From: Phenylobacterium sp.
GTDB lineage: Bacteria > Pseudomonadota > Alphaproteobacteria > Caulobacterales > Caulobacteraceae
Reading direction: 5' to 3'
DNA: 64,000 nt
Assembly (NCBI RefSeq): GCF_004297125.1
Contig: NZ_SCVD01000020.1
Coordinates: forward strand, 186,001 to 250,000
Shown here: in pieces, positions 44,224 through 51,892 of the stretch
Layout: each line of letters starts with the position of its first letter
Position numbering within the stretch: position 1 is the first letter of the stretch
Translations under genes and position numbers: made by a program
Notes under the pieces: model-generated
Told to the model about the DNA's origin: nothing
What the model saw: only the letters and a program-made list of their open reading frames with translations
Database searches by the model: none

Positions 44224-46020
44224 CTATTCGGCGGCGATCGCCGCCGGCTGGCTCGCCAGCGCCGCCTCGGCCCGCCGCAGCAGGGGGGCCACCGTGCGGG
44301 CGCGGCGGGCCGGCCCGAACGGCCGGCGCGTGTAGGCCTGGGCCGGGAAGCCCAGCCACTTCGGCGTCCAGGCCTCGACCTTGGCCCGGCCGTTGGTCCC
44401 CTCCACGAAGTCGCGGAGGATGCCCTTCTGGGTTTTCACCTTCTCGGTGAGGTTGCCGTCGGCGACCTTCTTGCCCCCCACCTCCTTCAGCATGGCGTTC
44501 ACCGTCTCCCGGTCGCGCATCAGGTCGAAGAAGGCCTCGTCCGGCGCCCAGAAGCGGGCGATGTCCACCTTGAGCCAGACCCCGGCCGCCTCGACCTCGT
44601 CGCTGCCGGCCTGCAGGCTCTCGGCCATCACCACGGCGGCGACGCCCAGCACGGCCTCGTCGGGCATCCCCAGCAGTCGGGCGAAGACGCCGGCGGCGCC
44701 GCCGAGGCCCCGACGCCCCAGCACGCCCTCGGCGTCGTCGCCGAGCCCGAGCATCGTGGTCACCGCGCCGCGCCGTTCGGCGAAGGCCGCCTCGGCCGGG
44801 CTCGCCGCCAGGCTGACCGCCACCGACGGGTCGTGCGGCGCGCGCGGGTCGGCCTTGACCTGCCAGTGGGCCGACCCCGCCACCGCGTGGGCCACCAGCA
44901 TGCGAAGCGCCACGGCCGGGTGCTCGGTGAGCGCCACCCGCACGGCCGCGTGGCGATGCAGGTCGATGTAGGCGCCCTGGGCCTGGGTCACCTCGGGCCG
45001 GGCGAGCCTGGCCGCTTCGGCCGCCTCCGGGCTCTCGCCGCGGGCGGCCCGCTCGGCCGCGGCCTGCGCCCGCTTGGCCTCCCTGTCGGTGAGCCAGCCC
45101 TCGTGGACCTCGACCTCGCCCTTGACCCCGATCGTGATGAACACCTTGCCCCCCTTGGCCTTGGGCGTTCGGGCGTGCTTCCAGCTGTAGAACGGCTCGC
45201 CCACGTCAAGCACCTCGACCTCGCTCCAGCCGTCGGCCAGCAAGGCCTCCCGCCAGGCCGCCACCGCCTCGTTCTGGCAGCGCCAGAAGAGGTCGGATTC
45301 CACGAAGTAGCTGTCCTCCCCGAAGAGGTCGGCGCGGATCTGGCCGGGGTAGTCGTCCAGCGAAAACAAGGCGTGCTTGGTCGGGATCGAGGTCCCCCCG
45401 AACAGCCAGGCCTTGAGCGCCCCGCCCGTCGGCGCACGCTGTTCGGGATCGTCGAGCAGCGCCAGCCAGGCCTTCTGCTGGGCCTTGCTGGCCAGGGTCA
45501 GGTAGCGGACCGTCGCCACGTCGATCTCCTCGCGGCGATAGAGGTTGCGGATGCGCGGCAGGAGGGCGCCCAGCGCCAGGGTCCGCTTCACCACCACGTC
45601 GGACAGGCCGAAGGTGGCGGCGATCTGCTCGGCCGTGCGCCCGGACGTCACCAGCCGGGTGAAGGTCTCCCAGCAGGTCACCTCGTCGGGCGGCAGCCGG
45701 CCCAGGTTCTCGATCAGCGACGCCTCGATCGCGGCGGCGTCGTCGCCGGGCTCGAGGATGCCGATGGGAATGGGGTCGATCTCGACCCCCTCGGCGAGGG
45801 CGGCGAGCGCGGCCTTCCACCGCCGGCGGCCCGCGACGATCTCGAAGTGGTCCTCGACCACCACGCCGTCGCGAGTCGCCTCCAGCACCAGCAGGGTGAG
45901 CAGCACGCCCCTCCGGCGCACCGACGGCAGGATGTCGGAGACGTCCGGGTCGGGCCGGCCGTGATGCATGTTCAGGGGGGAGAGGGTCAGGTTGCGAGGG
46001 TCGGCGAACGCCAGTCTCAT
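44224..46020 (-). CDS. ParB/RepB/Spo0J-family protein of mobile elements
   Basis: 598 residues. N-terminal ParB nuclease-like domain: LAFADPRNLTLSPLNMHHGRPDPDVSDILPSVRRRGVLLTLLVLEA, EIVAGRRRWKAALAAL, EASLIENLGRLPPDEVTCWETFTRLV, followed by a KorB-type HTH TAEQIAATFGLSDVVVKRTLALGALL. Large ParB-like proteins of this type are common on alphaproteobacterial plasmids and ICEs and may act in partition or regulation. The long C-terminal part is helical with repeats of Ala-rich segments. No ParA gene is adjacent, so a classical partition system cannot be claimed. Confidence 0.9.
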   Translation of the reverse strand: MRLAFADPRNLTLSPLNMHHGRPDPDVSDILPSVRRRGVLLTLLVLEATRDGVVVEDHFEIVAGRRRWKAALAALAEGVEIDPIPIGILEPGDDAAAIEASLIENLGRLPPDEVTCWETFTRLVTSGRTAEQIAATFGLSDVVVKRTLALGALLPRIRNLYRREEIDVATVRYLTLASKAQQKAWLALLDDPEQRAPTGGALKAWLFGGTSIPTKHALFSLDDYPGQIRADLFGEDSYFVESDLFWRCQNEAVAAWREALLADGWSEVEVLDVGEPFYSWKHARTPKAKGGKVFITIGVKGEVEVHEGWLTDREAKRAQAAAERAARGESPEAAEAARLARPEVTQAQGAYIDLHRHAAVRVALTEHPAVALRMLVAHAVAGSAHWQVKADPRAPHDPSVAVSLAASPAEAAFAERRGAVTTMLGLGDDAEGVLGRRGLGGAAGVFARLLGMPDEAVLGVAAVVMAESLQAGSDEVEAAGVWLKVDIARFWAPDEAFFDLMRDRETVNAMLKEVGGKKVADGNLTEKVKTQKGILRDFVEGTNGRAKVEAWTPKWLGFPAQAYTRRPFGPARRARTVAPLLRRAEAALASQPAAIAAE

Positions 46021-46180
46021 GGTCTTGCTCCTGGGGTCAGGGGTGTGAGTCGCCCGTCGCCCCCCACGCGATCTGCGGGACAACGGCGAGGGCGGCTTGC
46101 GCCGGGACGGCGCGGATCGCCCGGCCAGGCGGCCGGACAGGTCCGCCGGCGACCGCGGCCGCCGGCGAAGGGCGAAAGGG

Positions 46181-46585
46181 TCAGGCCGCGGCGTCGGGCG
46201 CCGGCGTGACCGTGCGGACGATCGCCTCGGCCTCGCGGATCGAACCGCAGCGGCGGGCGATGTCGGCCCACCGCGAGATCGGCAGCCGACCCTCGAAGTG
46301 GACGTCGCGTTCGATGGTCAGGCCGAACGGCAGGGTCACGGACGTGAGCTCACGCAGGCTGACCGAGCCGAGCTCGACGCAATCCATGTCGAGGTCGCAC
46401 AGCCCGAACATCGTGTCCCCGTCCGGATCCAGCTCGGTGATGAGCCAGGTTCCCGGCCCCGCCGGGTTGAACAGCTTCAGGACCGGGACCGGGTCGCCGT
46501 CCGGCTCCGCGGCGTTGGCGGCGAGCTGCGGCCGCAGAGCCTCGGGGATGAGGACAAGGCCGTCGTCGTCAGGGCTGGTGGTCAT
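46181..46585 (-). CDS. DUF2958-domain protein
   Basis: 134 residues. GLVLIPEALRPQLAAN, DPVPVLKLFNPAGPGTWLITELDPDGDTMFGLCDLDMDCVELGSVSLRELTSVTLPFGLTIERDVHFEGRLPIS is the DUF2958 pattern, a small plasmid-associated family without known function. It overlaps the toprim gene (46582) by 4 bases and so belongs to the same transcription unit. Confidence 0.88.
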   Translation of the reverse strand: MTTSPDDDGLVLIPEALRPQLAANAAEPDGDPVPVLKLFNPAGPGTWLITELDPDGDTMFGLCDLDMDCVELGSVSLRELTSVTLPFGLTIERDVHFEGRLPISRWADIARRCGSIREAEAIVRTVTPAPDAAA

Positions 46586-47553
46586 GGGCGGGGTCTCCGG
46601 GCCGGCGGCCCGGACCTCCCGTCCGCCGCGCCCGCCCCGCGAGGCCCTTCCTCCCCCTCCGGCCCGCCCCGGCCCGCCGGAACCTCATTCCAGTCCCGCC
46701 AAGGCCGCGGCGGCAGCCGGATCTCGGCGCGCACACCCTGGCCCCTGAGGCGCCGCGCCAGGTCCGCCGCCGCGGCCTCGCCGGGTCGGCCGCGATCGGC
46801 GGCGATCAGCACGACCTCCACCCCCGCCGGCGCCCGCCAGCGGCCCAGACTGCGCGCCGAGAGCAGCGCCCAGGCCGGCAGGCCGAAGCGGTGCGCCGCG
46901 GAGAGGCAGGTGAAGACTCCCTCGCCCACCAGCAGGCGCTGCGCGGCCGGCCAGAGCCGGACCGCCGCGCCGGAGGGCGCGAGGCCCACGGTCTTGCGCG
47001 GGATCGCCAGCCGCGCCCGCTCGCCGTCGGGCGCGAGGTAGGTCACCTCGACGCCGACGAGTTCGCCGCCCGGGTCGCGGATGGCGGCCAGCAGGGCCGG
47101 CCGTCGCGCGCCCGCGTCGGCGTAGACCGCCGCCGCCACGCCCGGATGATGCCGCAGCCCGCCGGGCGGCGCGGCCACGCCGCGGCGCTCCAGGTGGCGC
47201 GCCGACAGGGTCCGGCCCAGCGGCCGGGCGTCGTCCCAGAGGCGGCGGGCCACCTCGAGGCGGGCGCGGACGGAGAGCACCGGCGGCTCGCCGCCATCCA
47301 CGCCACCCGCCGCCCCGCCGCGAAGCCGGCCGTCCGGCTCGATCAGGCCGCGGGCGGCCAGGTCGGCCAGGACGTCGCGCCAGTCGTCCTCGGCGAAGGA
47401 ATGGGCCACCACCCGCCCGCCGGTCAGCAGCAGCGACACCGAGCGGTCGCCGGGCTGGTGGCCCGGCCCCGGGACGTTGGCGCGCCGGCCGCCGGCGTAG
47501 AGGTCGCCGCCGAGCGCCCGGACGATGCCGGCCAGGGTCCGGACCCCGCTCAC
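46582..47553 (-). CDS. Toprim-domain primase-like protein
   Basis: 323 residues from GTG 47553, which overlaps the RadC gene stop (GTGA). N-terminal part GDRSVSLLLTGGRVVAHSFAEDDWRDVLADL resembles the zinc-free CHC2-like front of plasmid primases, then the toprim-like domain with LLVGEGVFTCLSAAHRFGLPAWALLSARSLGRWRAPAGVEVVLIAADRGRPGEAAAADLARRL. The glutamate in VGEG and the DRG segment fit the metal site. Such DUF7146-type proteins are found on alphaproteobacterial plasmids; involvement in replication or transfer is likely but unproven. Confidence 0.85.
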   Translation of the reverse strand: MSGVRTLAGIVRALGGDLYAGGRRANVPGPGHQPGDRSVSLLLTGGRVVAHSFAEDDWRDVLADLAARGLIEPDGRLRGGAAGGVDGGEPPVLSVRARLEVARRLWDDARPLGRTLSARHLERRGVAAPPGGLRHHPGVAAAVYADAGARRPALLAAIRDPGGELVGVEVTYLAPDGERARLAIPRKTVGLAPSGAAVRLWPAAQRLLVGEGVFTCLSAAHRFGLPAWALLSARSLGRWRAPAGVEVVLIAADRGRPGEAAAADLARRLRGQGVRAEIRLPPRPWRDWNEVPAGRGGPEGEEGPRGAGAADGRSGPPARRPRP

Positions 47554-48197
47554 AGGAGCCCCAGGGACCGGAAGCTCACCACGGTTTGGTCGGCGACCAG
47601 GAAGTGATCGTGGACCGCGATGCGCAGGAGCCGGCCGGCCTCCACCACCTGCCGGGTCGACTCCACGTCGGCCGCGCTCGGCGCGCCGAGCCCGCCGGGA
47701 TGGTTGTGGGCGAGCACCACGGCCGAGGCGTCGAGCTCGAGCGCGCGGCGGACGATCTCCCGGGGGTAGACCGGCACGTGGTCGACGGTGCCCTCCCCCA
47801 GGACCTCGTCCCGGATCAGGCGGTTGCGCCTGTCGAGGAAGAGGCCCCGGAGCTGTTCGCGGCCCCGCCCGGCCAGGACCGTGCGCAGGTAGTCCGCGAC
47901 GGCGTCCCACCCGCTCAGCGCCGGGCGCGCCCGCAGGGGCGCCGCGAGCAGACGCCGGGCCACGTCCTTCAGGAGCGCGATGCGGGCGGCCTGTTGCGCC
48001 GGGACCCGGCGCGCCAGGGCCGCCGGAGTGGCGGCCAGCACCTCCGGCAGCGACCCGAACTCCGCGAACAGCGCGGCGGTCTCGGCGGCGCCGAGGCCCA
48101 CCGCGACCTGCAGGGCCTCCGCATCGTCCAGGGCGTCCGGCCCGGAGGTCACGAGCCGGGCGAGCGCCTCGGCGTTGCGGGAAGGGATTCGGGCCAT
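47550..48197 (-). CDS. radC: RadC-family JAB/MPN domain protein
   Basis: 215 residues. The JAMM motif lies in the segment GEGTVDHVPVYPREIVRRALELDASAVVLAHNHPGGLGAPSAADVESTRQVVEAGRLLRIAVHDHFLVAD: HNHPGG plus Asp and an upstream glutamate region. RadC-like proteins are widespread on plasmids and ICEs; the old DNA-repair name is not supported by function. Start ATG 48197 was chosen over the upstream ATG 48227 because the conserved helix begins there. It is the first gene of the RadC-toprim-DUF2958 run. Confidence 0.88.
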   Translation of the reverse strand: MARIPSRNAEALARLVTSGPDALDDAEALQVAVGLGAAETAALFAEFGSLPEVLAATPAALARRVPAQQAARIALLKDVARRLLAAPLRARPALSGWDAVADYLRTVLAGRGREQLRGLFLDRRNRLIRDEVLGEGTVDHVPVYPREIVRRALELDASAVVLAHNHPGGLGAPSAADVESTRQVVEAGRLLRIAVHDHFLVADQTVVSFRSLGLL

Positions 48198-48284
48198 GGC
48201 GGCGCCCTCGGCGAAACCGGCCCCCAAGGCGGGGCCGCTTCCCGACGTCCTCCCTCCGCCTCCCTCAGCGGGGGCGTTGCGGGG

Positions 48285-48303
48285 CAGGCTGTGCCAAAAC
48301 TCG
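48285..48303 (+). repeat. Left terminal inverted repeat of the candidate transposon
   Basis: CAGGCTGTGCCAAAACTCG; pairs with the repeat at 51434-51452, mismatches at two positions. It lies between radC and the transposase stop. Confidence 0.65.
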
Positions 48304-48342
48304 CGCTCGCCGCTGGCGCGGACGCCGCATCGAGCCGGCCGT

Positions 48343-49764
48343 TTAGGCCGGCGGTGTCAGGCGCGCCGGACCAAAGACGTTCACCGCGTGGATGATGTTG
48401 AACGCCAGGATGGAGAGCGCCGCCTCTGCCTTTACTGCTCTGAGGCCGCGGGTAAGGAACCGGCCACCTCCCGACATTCGCTTGATCGTGCCGAACGGGT
48501 GCTCAACCGTGCATCGGCGCGTCACCATCAGGCTTGGATTGGCGTAGATCCTCGCCTCCATGCGATCGAGCGCTGCCTGGTCGAACAGGCGATGAATCGT
48601 TCGCTGAGCGCCTGCGGTGCATCGCGGTTTCAAGCGGCAGTCCCTGCACGCGGTCGTTCGATAACGGATGGCGCGATTGCGGGTGTGTTTTCCGGAGGGT
48701 TTCAGCGTCTGGCCCGCCGGACACCGGATGGTGTCCGACGCCTCGTCGTAGGCGAACTGGGTCGGCCGGAAGAAGTCAGTGTTCATGGCGCCGCGCTTGA
48801 TCGGTGCCGCGACCTCGATGCTGTCGCGCTCGCACTCGGCTATCGCCTGGGCGTTCGAGTAGCCGCCGTCTGCCAGAACAGTCAGACGGTCGACCTGCAA
48901 CACCTCCATCGTCGCCAGCGACATTGGGTGCAGAAGCTGGCTGTCGTTCGCTTCGTTGGCGACATCGTGGTGGACGATCAGACCGCTATCCACGTCCACG
49001 ACGCTTTGCATGTTGTAGCAGGGCATTTTGGGGGAATGCGCGTAGCCCATCGGCTTGGCATCGGGCTCGCCAAAGACGAGCACCTTCTCGTCGCGTTCCG
49101 CCAAAACTTCCTGGCGCCGCGCCAGTCGGTCCTTGCGCCGGCCTAGGGCGGCGATCGCGTCGGTGAACGCCTGCCGGTGCATTGGCTGATCGTCGAAGCC
49201 TTGGGTCACGGCTTCATCCACGGCGTCGAGCCGGTCCAGGTAGTAGGCGATCTCCTTTTCGGTATGGGCAAGGTCGCGAGCCAGCCGCTCGGCGCCGGCG
49301 ATGTTCTTGGGGCTGGCGACGGCTCGCATCTTCGTCCCGTCCAGCGCCACCATCCGACCGGTGATCAGGCCGCCATCCAGGCAGAACTGTATGAAGGCTG
49401 CGCTCGCCGCAACGATGGCTTCGGGGCTGTCATGCCGAAAGGCGGCGATGGTGCGATAGTCGGGCGCTAGCCGCTTCATGAGCCACAGCGCTTCGAGGTC
49501 GCGGGTGCAGGCGCGCTCGAGATGCCGGGAGGAGCGAACCTGGTTGAGGTAGCCCCAGACATACAGCCGAAGCATGTCGCCAGGATGGTAGCCGGGCCGG
49601 CCGGTCGCCGCCGCGACAGTACGAACAAAGCCGAGCTCCGCGAGGTCGAGACTGCCAACGAACGCGTCGACAACTCGCACCAGGGATTCGGGAGCGACGT
49701 AGTCCTCGATGCAGGGAGGCAGCAGGCTGACCTGGGTGCGATCCGTTCCTTCCAAGAAGCTCAC
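48343..49764 (-). CDS. IS1182-family transposase
   Basis: 473 residues from GTG 49764. Pattern: LLPPCIEDYVAPESLVRVVDAFVGSLDLAELGF, YHPGDMLRLYVWGYLNQVRSSRHLERACTRDLEALWLMKRLAPDYRTIAAFR, then acidic catalytic residues in VALDGTKMRA and TVLADGGYSNAQA, and the final glutamate in CTVEHPFGTIKRM, as in DDE transposases of this family. The coding region is intact. The frame is open beyond the start to about 50271 but lacks family sequence there. No internal stop, so possibly active. Confidence 0.9.
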   Translation of the reverse strand: MSFLEGTDRTQVSLLPPCIEDYVAPESLVRVVDAFVGSLDLAELGFVRTVAAATGRPGYHPGDMLRLYVWGYLNQVRSSRHLERACTRDLEALWLMKRLAPDYRTIAAFRHDSPEAIVAASAAFIQFCLDGGLITGRMVALDGTKMRAVASPKNIAGAERLARDLAHTEKEIAYYLDRLDAVDEAVTQGFDDQPMHRQAFTDAIAALGRRKDRLARRQEVLAERDEKVLVFGEPDAKPMGYAHSPKMPCYNMQSVVDVDSGLIVHHDVANEANDSQLLHPMSLATMEVLQVDRLTVLADGGYSNAQAIAECERDSIEVAAPIKRGAMNTDFFRPTQFAYDEASDTIRCPAGQTLKPSGKHTRNRAIRYRTTACRDCRLKPRCTAGAQRTIHRLFDQAALDRMEARIYANPSLMVTRRCTVEHPFGTIKRMSGGGRFLTRGLRAVKAEAALSILAFNIIHAVNVFGPARLTPPA

Positions 49765-49898
49765 GCGAACCCCCGCCGTAGTTTCATAGCTCGTTGATTC
49801 TACTGTGATTTGATCGCGATATCCATTTCGCAAGGTCACGGTCCGCCCGACGGCAGGCTTCGACGACGGCAGGTTGTGAATGTTCAGGCCGCTGGCCG

Positions 49899-50279
49899 CT
49901 ATGGCCGCCCGAACTTGCCCCATAGACGCTCGCTGCCCCACCAGAGGCCCGCGAAGCCTATGACGGTTGCACCCCCCAGGAGGCTCCAACCGTGCGGGCC
50001 AAGCGGCGCCACGCCGAGGGCGTAGGCGACCACCAGGCCCGCCATCGCCAGGAGGTAGGGTCCGGTGACGCGGCAGTGGATGCGGCCGCACCGCCGCGCG
50101 TTTAGCAGGCAGGCCACGCCCATCCAGGCGAGCATGGCCGTCCAGACCACGGCCCGAAGCACGGGCTCCAGCAGCACGGCCGCGAGCATCGCCACGCCCG
50201 GGATCGCCCAGAGCGCGACGAACGCGCGCCAGTCGCTGGCCCAGTCTTTGGCACCGGCAGCCGCGCCGCACTCACCCAT
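49899..50279 (-). CDS. Small membrane protein of the mercury module
   Basis: 126 residues from ATG 50279 with three to four hydrophobic segments (FVALWAIPGVAMLAAVLLEPVLRAVVWTAMLAWMGVACLLNARRC and GPYLLAMAGLVVAYALGVAPLG). A central Cys-rich turn NARRCGRIHCRVTGPY is notable and could bind a metal. It follows the GDCCVxC gene with an 8-base overlap, hence the same transcription unit. Function unknown; role in mercury transport is inferred from position. Confidence 0.8.
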   Translation of the reverse strand: MGECGAAAGAKDWASDWRAFVALWAIPGVAMLAAVLLEPVLRAVVWTAMLAWMGVACLLNARRCGRIHCRVTGPYLLAMAGLVVAYALGVAPLGPHGWSLLGGATVIGFAGLWWGSERLWGKFGRP

Positions 50280-50514
50280 CGCCGCAGCAGGCGGCGGCCC
50301 CGCCGCTGGCCCGCGCTTCCTGGATCGGCGGACAGGGCACGTCGGCATAGGAACAGTAGACGCAGCAGTCGCCCGGCTTGGGCTTGAGGACCGCGCCGCA
50401 GCCCTGGCAGTCGTAGAAATACTGGCAGGCGTCGGTCGGCATGGTCTCCGTCGCCTGGTGGCCGCAGTGCGGACAGGTGAGCGTGGAGCGGAGGTGGACC
50501 TGCACCTCGCTCAT
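50272..50514 (-). CDS. GDCCVxC-domain protein
   Basis: 80 residues. The signature GDCCVYCSYADVPCPPIQEARASGG matches the GDCCVxC domain family, whose members occur as selenoproteins or Cys forms next to mercury transporters. The N-terminus STLTCPHCGHQATETMPTDACQYFYDCQGCGAVLKPKPGDCC carries zinc-ribbon-like Cys pairs. No in-frame UGA is needed here, so this is the Cys form. ATG 50514 overlaps the merT stop; the frame extending to 50805 is upstream antisense noise. Confidence 0.9.
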   Translation of the reverse strand: MSEVQVHLRSTLTCPHCGHQATETMPTDACQYFYDCQGCGAVLKPKPGDCCVYCSYADVPCPPIQEARASGGAAACCGDG

Positions 50515-50918
50515 GAGCGCGCGCTCCGAATCAGGGCCAGGGCCCAGGGTTCGATGATCGGCTGCCAGGCGAGGGCCAAGAGGACTAGGACGGTCGCCGC
50601 GCCGAGCAGGCCGACAGCGAGCCGCGAGGGCGCGGCGCAGGCGCTGTCCACCCGGCATTTCCGCGCCCGCCGCCAGGTCAGCACCCAGCCCATGCCGACT
50701 ACGCCGAGCGCTGCCAGCGTGATCCAGGTGCGCTGACCGGCGATCCAACTCAGGCCACCCAGACCGAGTCCAGCCAACGCCAAGGACATCGGCAGGACGC
50801 AGCACGCGGCCCAGGCGAAGACCGCCCCCGCCGCCGCGGCAACCGCCGCCCAGCTCAGGCCGGTCTCGGCGGATTTGCCGCTCGGTCCGTCTCGTCGAAG
50901 CCCGCTGCTCGCCGTCAT
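50511..50918 (-). CDS. merT: MerT-like mercuric ion transporter
   Basis: 135 residues. Inner-membrane protein with a vicinal cysteine pair in the first helix (VFAWAACCVLPMSLALAGLGLGGL), further helices TWITLAALGVVGMGWVLTW and LLGAATVLVLLALAWQPII and a loop RRARKCRVDSACAAPS with a second Cys pair. In MerT these Cys pass Hg(II) across the membrane. It overlaps the GDCCVxC gene by 4 bases and starts 83 bases from merR. No merP or merA is present nearby. An N-terminal extension to 51065 is possible but unlikely. Confidence 0.9.
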   Translation of the reverse strand: MTASSGLRRDGPSGKSAETGLSWAAVAAAAGAVFAWAACCVLPMSLALAGLGLGGLSWIAGQRTWITLAALGVVGMGWVLTWRRARKCRVDSACAAPSRLAVGLLGAATVLVLLALAWQPIIEPWALALIRSARS

Positions 50919-50956
50919 GCCGTCGCCTCCTGGTGCGATGCGGACGAGGATGCCAT

Positions 50957-50971
50957 CTGTAGCGACTACAG
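50957..50971. promoter_or_regulatory. MerR-type operator/promoter of the mercury genes
   Basis: Perfect dyad CTGTAG-CGA-CTACAG lies between the divergent merT and merR starts. On the minus strand it falls between a TTGAGT (-35) and CATCCT (-10), 19 bases apart, the overlong spacer typical of MerR-controlled promoters that need activator twisting. Confidence 0.8.
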
Positions 50972-51001
50972 ACTCAAGCCCCAATCGAAAGGCGATCCTC
51001 C

Positions 51002-51403
51002 ATGGCCGACCAGGCGATCCAGATCGGCGAACTCTCGCGCCGCACGGGCTGCAACATCGAGACAATTCGCTACTACGAGCGGATCGGCCTGATGCCGGCC
51101 CCGCCGCGAAGGGGCCGCTATCGCAGCTATGGCGGCGAAGACGTGGGCCGCCTGGGCTTCGTGCGCCGAGCGCGCGAGCTGGGCTTCACGCTGGACGAGG
51201 TTCGCGCGTTGCTGGGGCTCGCCGCCAGCGGCCAGGCGTCCTGCGCCGAGGTGAGGGACCTCGCGGCCTCGCACCTGCAGGACGTGCGCGCGCGGATCGC
51301 CGACCTCAAGCGAATGGAGCGGGTCCTTGCCGGCTCGGTACGGGCCTGCGACGCCGGTCAGGACCCAGGCTGTCCGCTGATCCACGCGCTCTACGCCGTG
51401 TAG
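51002..51403 (+). CDS. merR: MerR mercury-responsive regulator
   Basis: 133 residues. HTH QIGELSRRTGCNIETIRYYERIGLMPAPPRRGRYRSYGGEDVGRLGFVRRARELGFTLDEVRALLGL. Three cysteines at about 81, 116 and 124 match the mercury-binding trio of MerR (82, 117, 126 in the Tn501 protein). It is divergent from merT with the dyad operator in between. The gene is the rightmost of the candidate transposon. Confidence 0.93.
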   Translation: MADQAIQIGELSRRTGCNIETIRYYERIGLMPAPPRRGRYRSYGGEDVGRLGFVRRARELGFTLDEVRALLGLAASGQASCAEVRDLAASHLQDVRARIADLKRMERVLAGSVRACDAGQDPGCPLIHALYAV

Positions 51404-51433
51404 CGGCGGCGATGCGGCAGACGCCGCTCGCCA

Positions 51434-51452
51434 CGGGTTTTCGCACAGCCTG
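51434..51452 (-). repeat. Right terminal inverted repeat of the candidate transposon
   Basis: CGGGTTTTCGCACAGCCTG on the plus strand; the complement CAGGCTGTGCGAAAACCCG matches the left end at 17 of 19 positions. It lies 30 bases after the merR stop. Confidence 0.65.
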
Positions 51453-51520
51453 GGGGGCGCGGCCCCCGCTCGAAGGGGTCGGCCGAGACGCCGGGCTCGG
51501 GCGCAGGGGAAGGCCTTCCC

Positions 51521-51829
51521 CTACCCCGCCTTGTCGAACCCGCTCTCAGGCCACGGCCGCCGCATCAGGCCCGCCCGCTGATCGGCGCCGCGCACGCTCA
51601 GCACATAGGGCAGGAAGTTCTGCACGCTCTCGTCGTTCGTGCCGTTGATGCGGATGACGAAGGTCTCGCCCTCGTAGGCGCCGCTGCGCGCGTACTGCAG
51701 GAAACCCCACCAGCGCGCCTCGTGCTCGGTGATCCGGTGCTCCCGATGGGCGGCCCGCAGGGCCTCGACCAGCTCGGCCGGCATCTCCGTCATGATCCTG
51801 ACGATCTCGTCGCCGGCGTACTGTTTCAT
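51521..51829 (-). CDS. Small hypothetical protein
   Basis: 102 residues, MKQYAGDEIVRIMTEMPAELVEALRAAHREHRITEHEARWWGFLQYARSGAYEGETFVIRINGTNDESVQNFLPYVLSVRGADQRAGLMRRP. Acidic-helical with a single balanced composition; no motif recognised. It stands alone between the transposon end and the P-type ATPase. Possibly an accessory protein of the metal island. Confidence 0.55.
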   Translation of the reverse strand: MKQYAGDEIVRIMTEMPAELVEALRAAHREHRITEHEARWWGFLQYARSGAYEGETFVIRINGTNDESVQNFLPYVLSVRGADQRAGLMRRPWPESGFDKAG

Positions 51830-51892
51830 GGCCCCGTCTTAGCCGCCCGCCGGGATTCGCCGTGCGGACGCGACGCCGCAGGGCCGCCGCGC

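Larger units (their letters stand above)
48285..51452. mobile_element. Candidate IS1182-type transposon carrying a mercury-transport module
   Basis: The left end CAGGCTGTGCCAAAACTCG (48285-48303) and the right end CGGGTTTTCGCACAGCCTG (51434-51452) are inverted repeats matching at 17 of 19 positions. Between them lie an IS1182-family transposase (48343-49764), three minus-strand mercury-transport genes and merR. The left end lies 39 bases from the transposase stop, as in simple IS elements, but no second end was seen next to the transposase start. G-runs flank both ends (gggg before the left, ggggg after the right), which could be a target duplication but is weak in this GC-rich DNA. Confidence 0.6.

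Noticed and set aside
44224..46020. Complete ParAB partition system
   Set aside because: Only a ParB-like protein is present; no ParA or centromere-like repeats were seen next to it.
49765..49898. Second end of the IS1182 element right upstream of the transposase
   Set aside because: CAGGTTGTGAATG near 49870 resembles the left end but in the same orientation, so it cannot be its partner; the better match is at 51434-51452.
50272..50514. Selenocysteine codon in the GDCCVxC gene
   Set aside because: The cysteine positions are encoded by TGC and TGT; there is no in-frame TGA before the stop.
49899..51403. Complete mercury resistance operon
   Set aside because: merA, merP and merD are not present; only transport and regulatory genes are visible.
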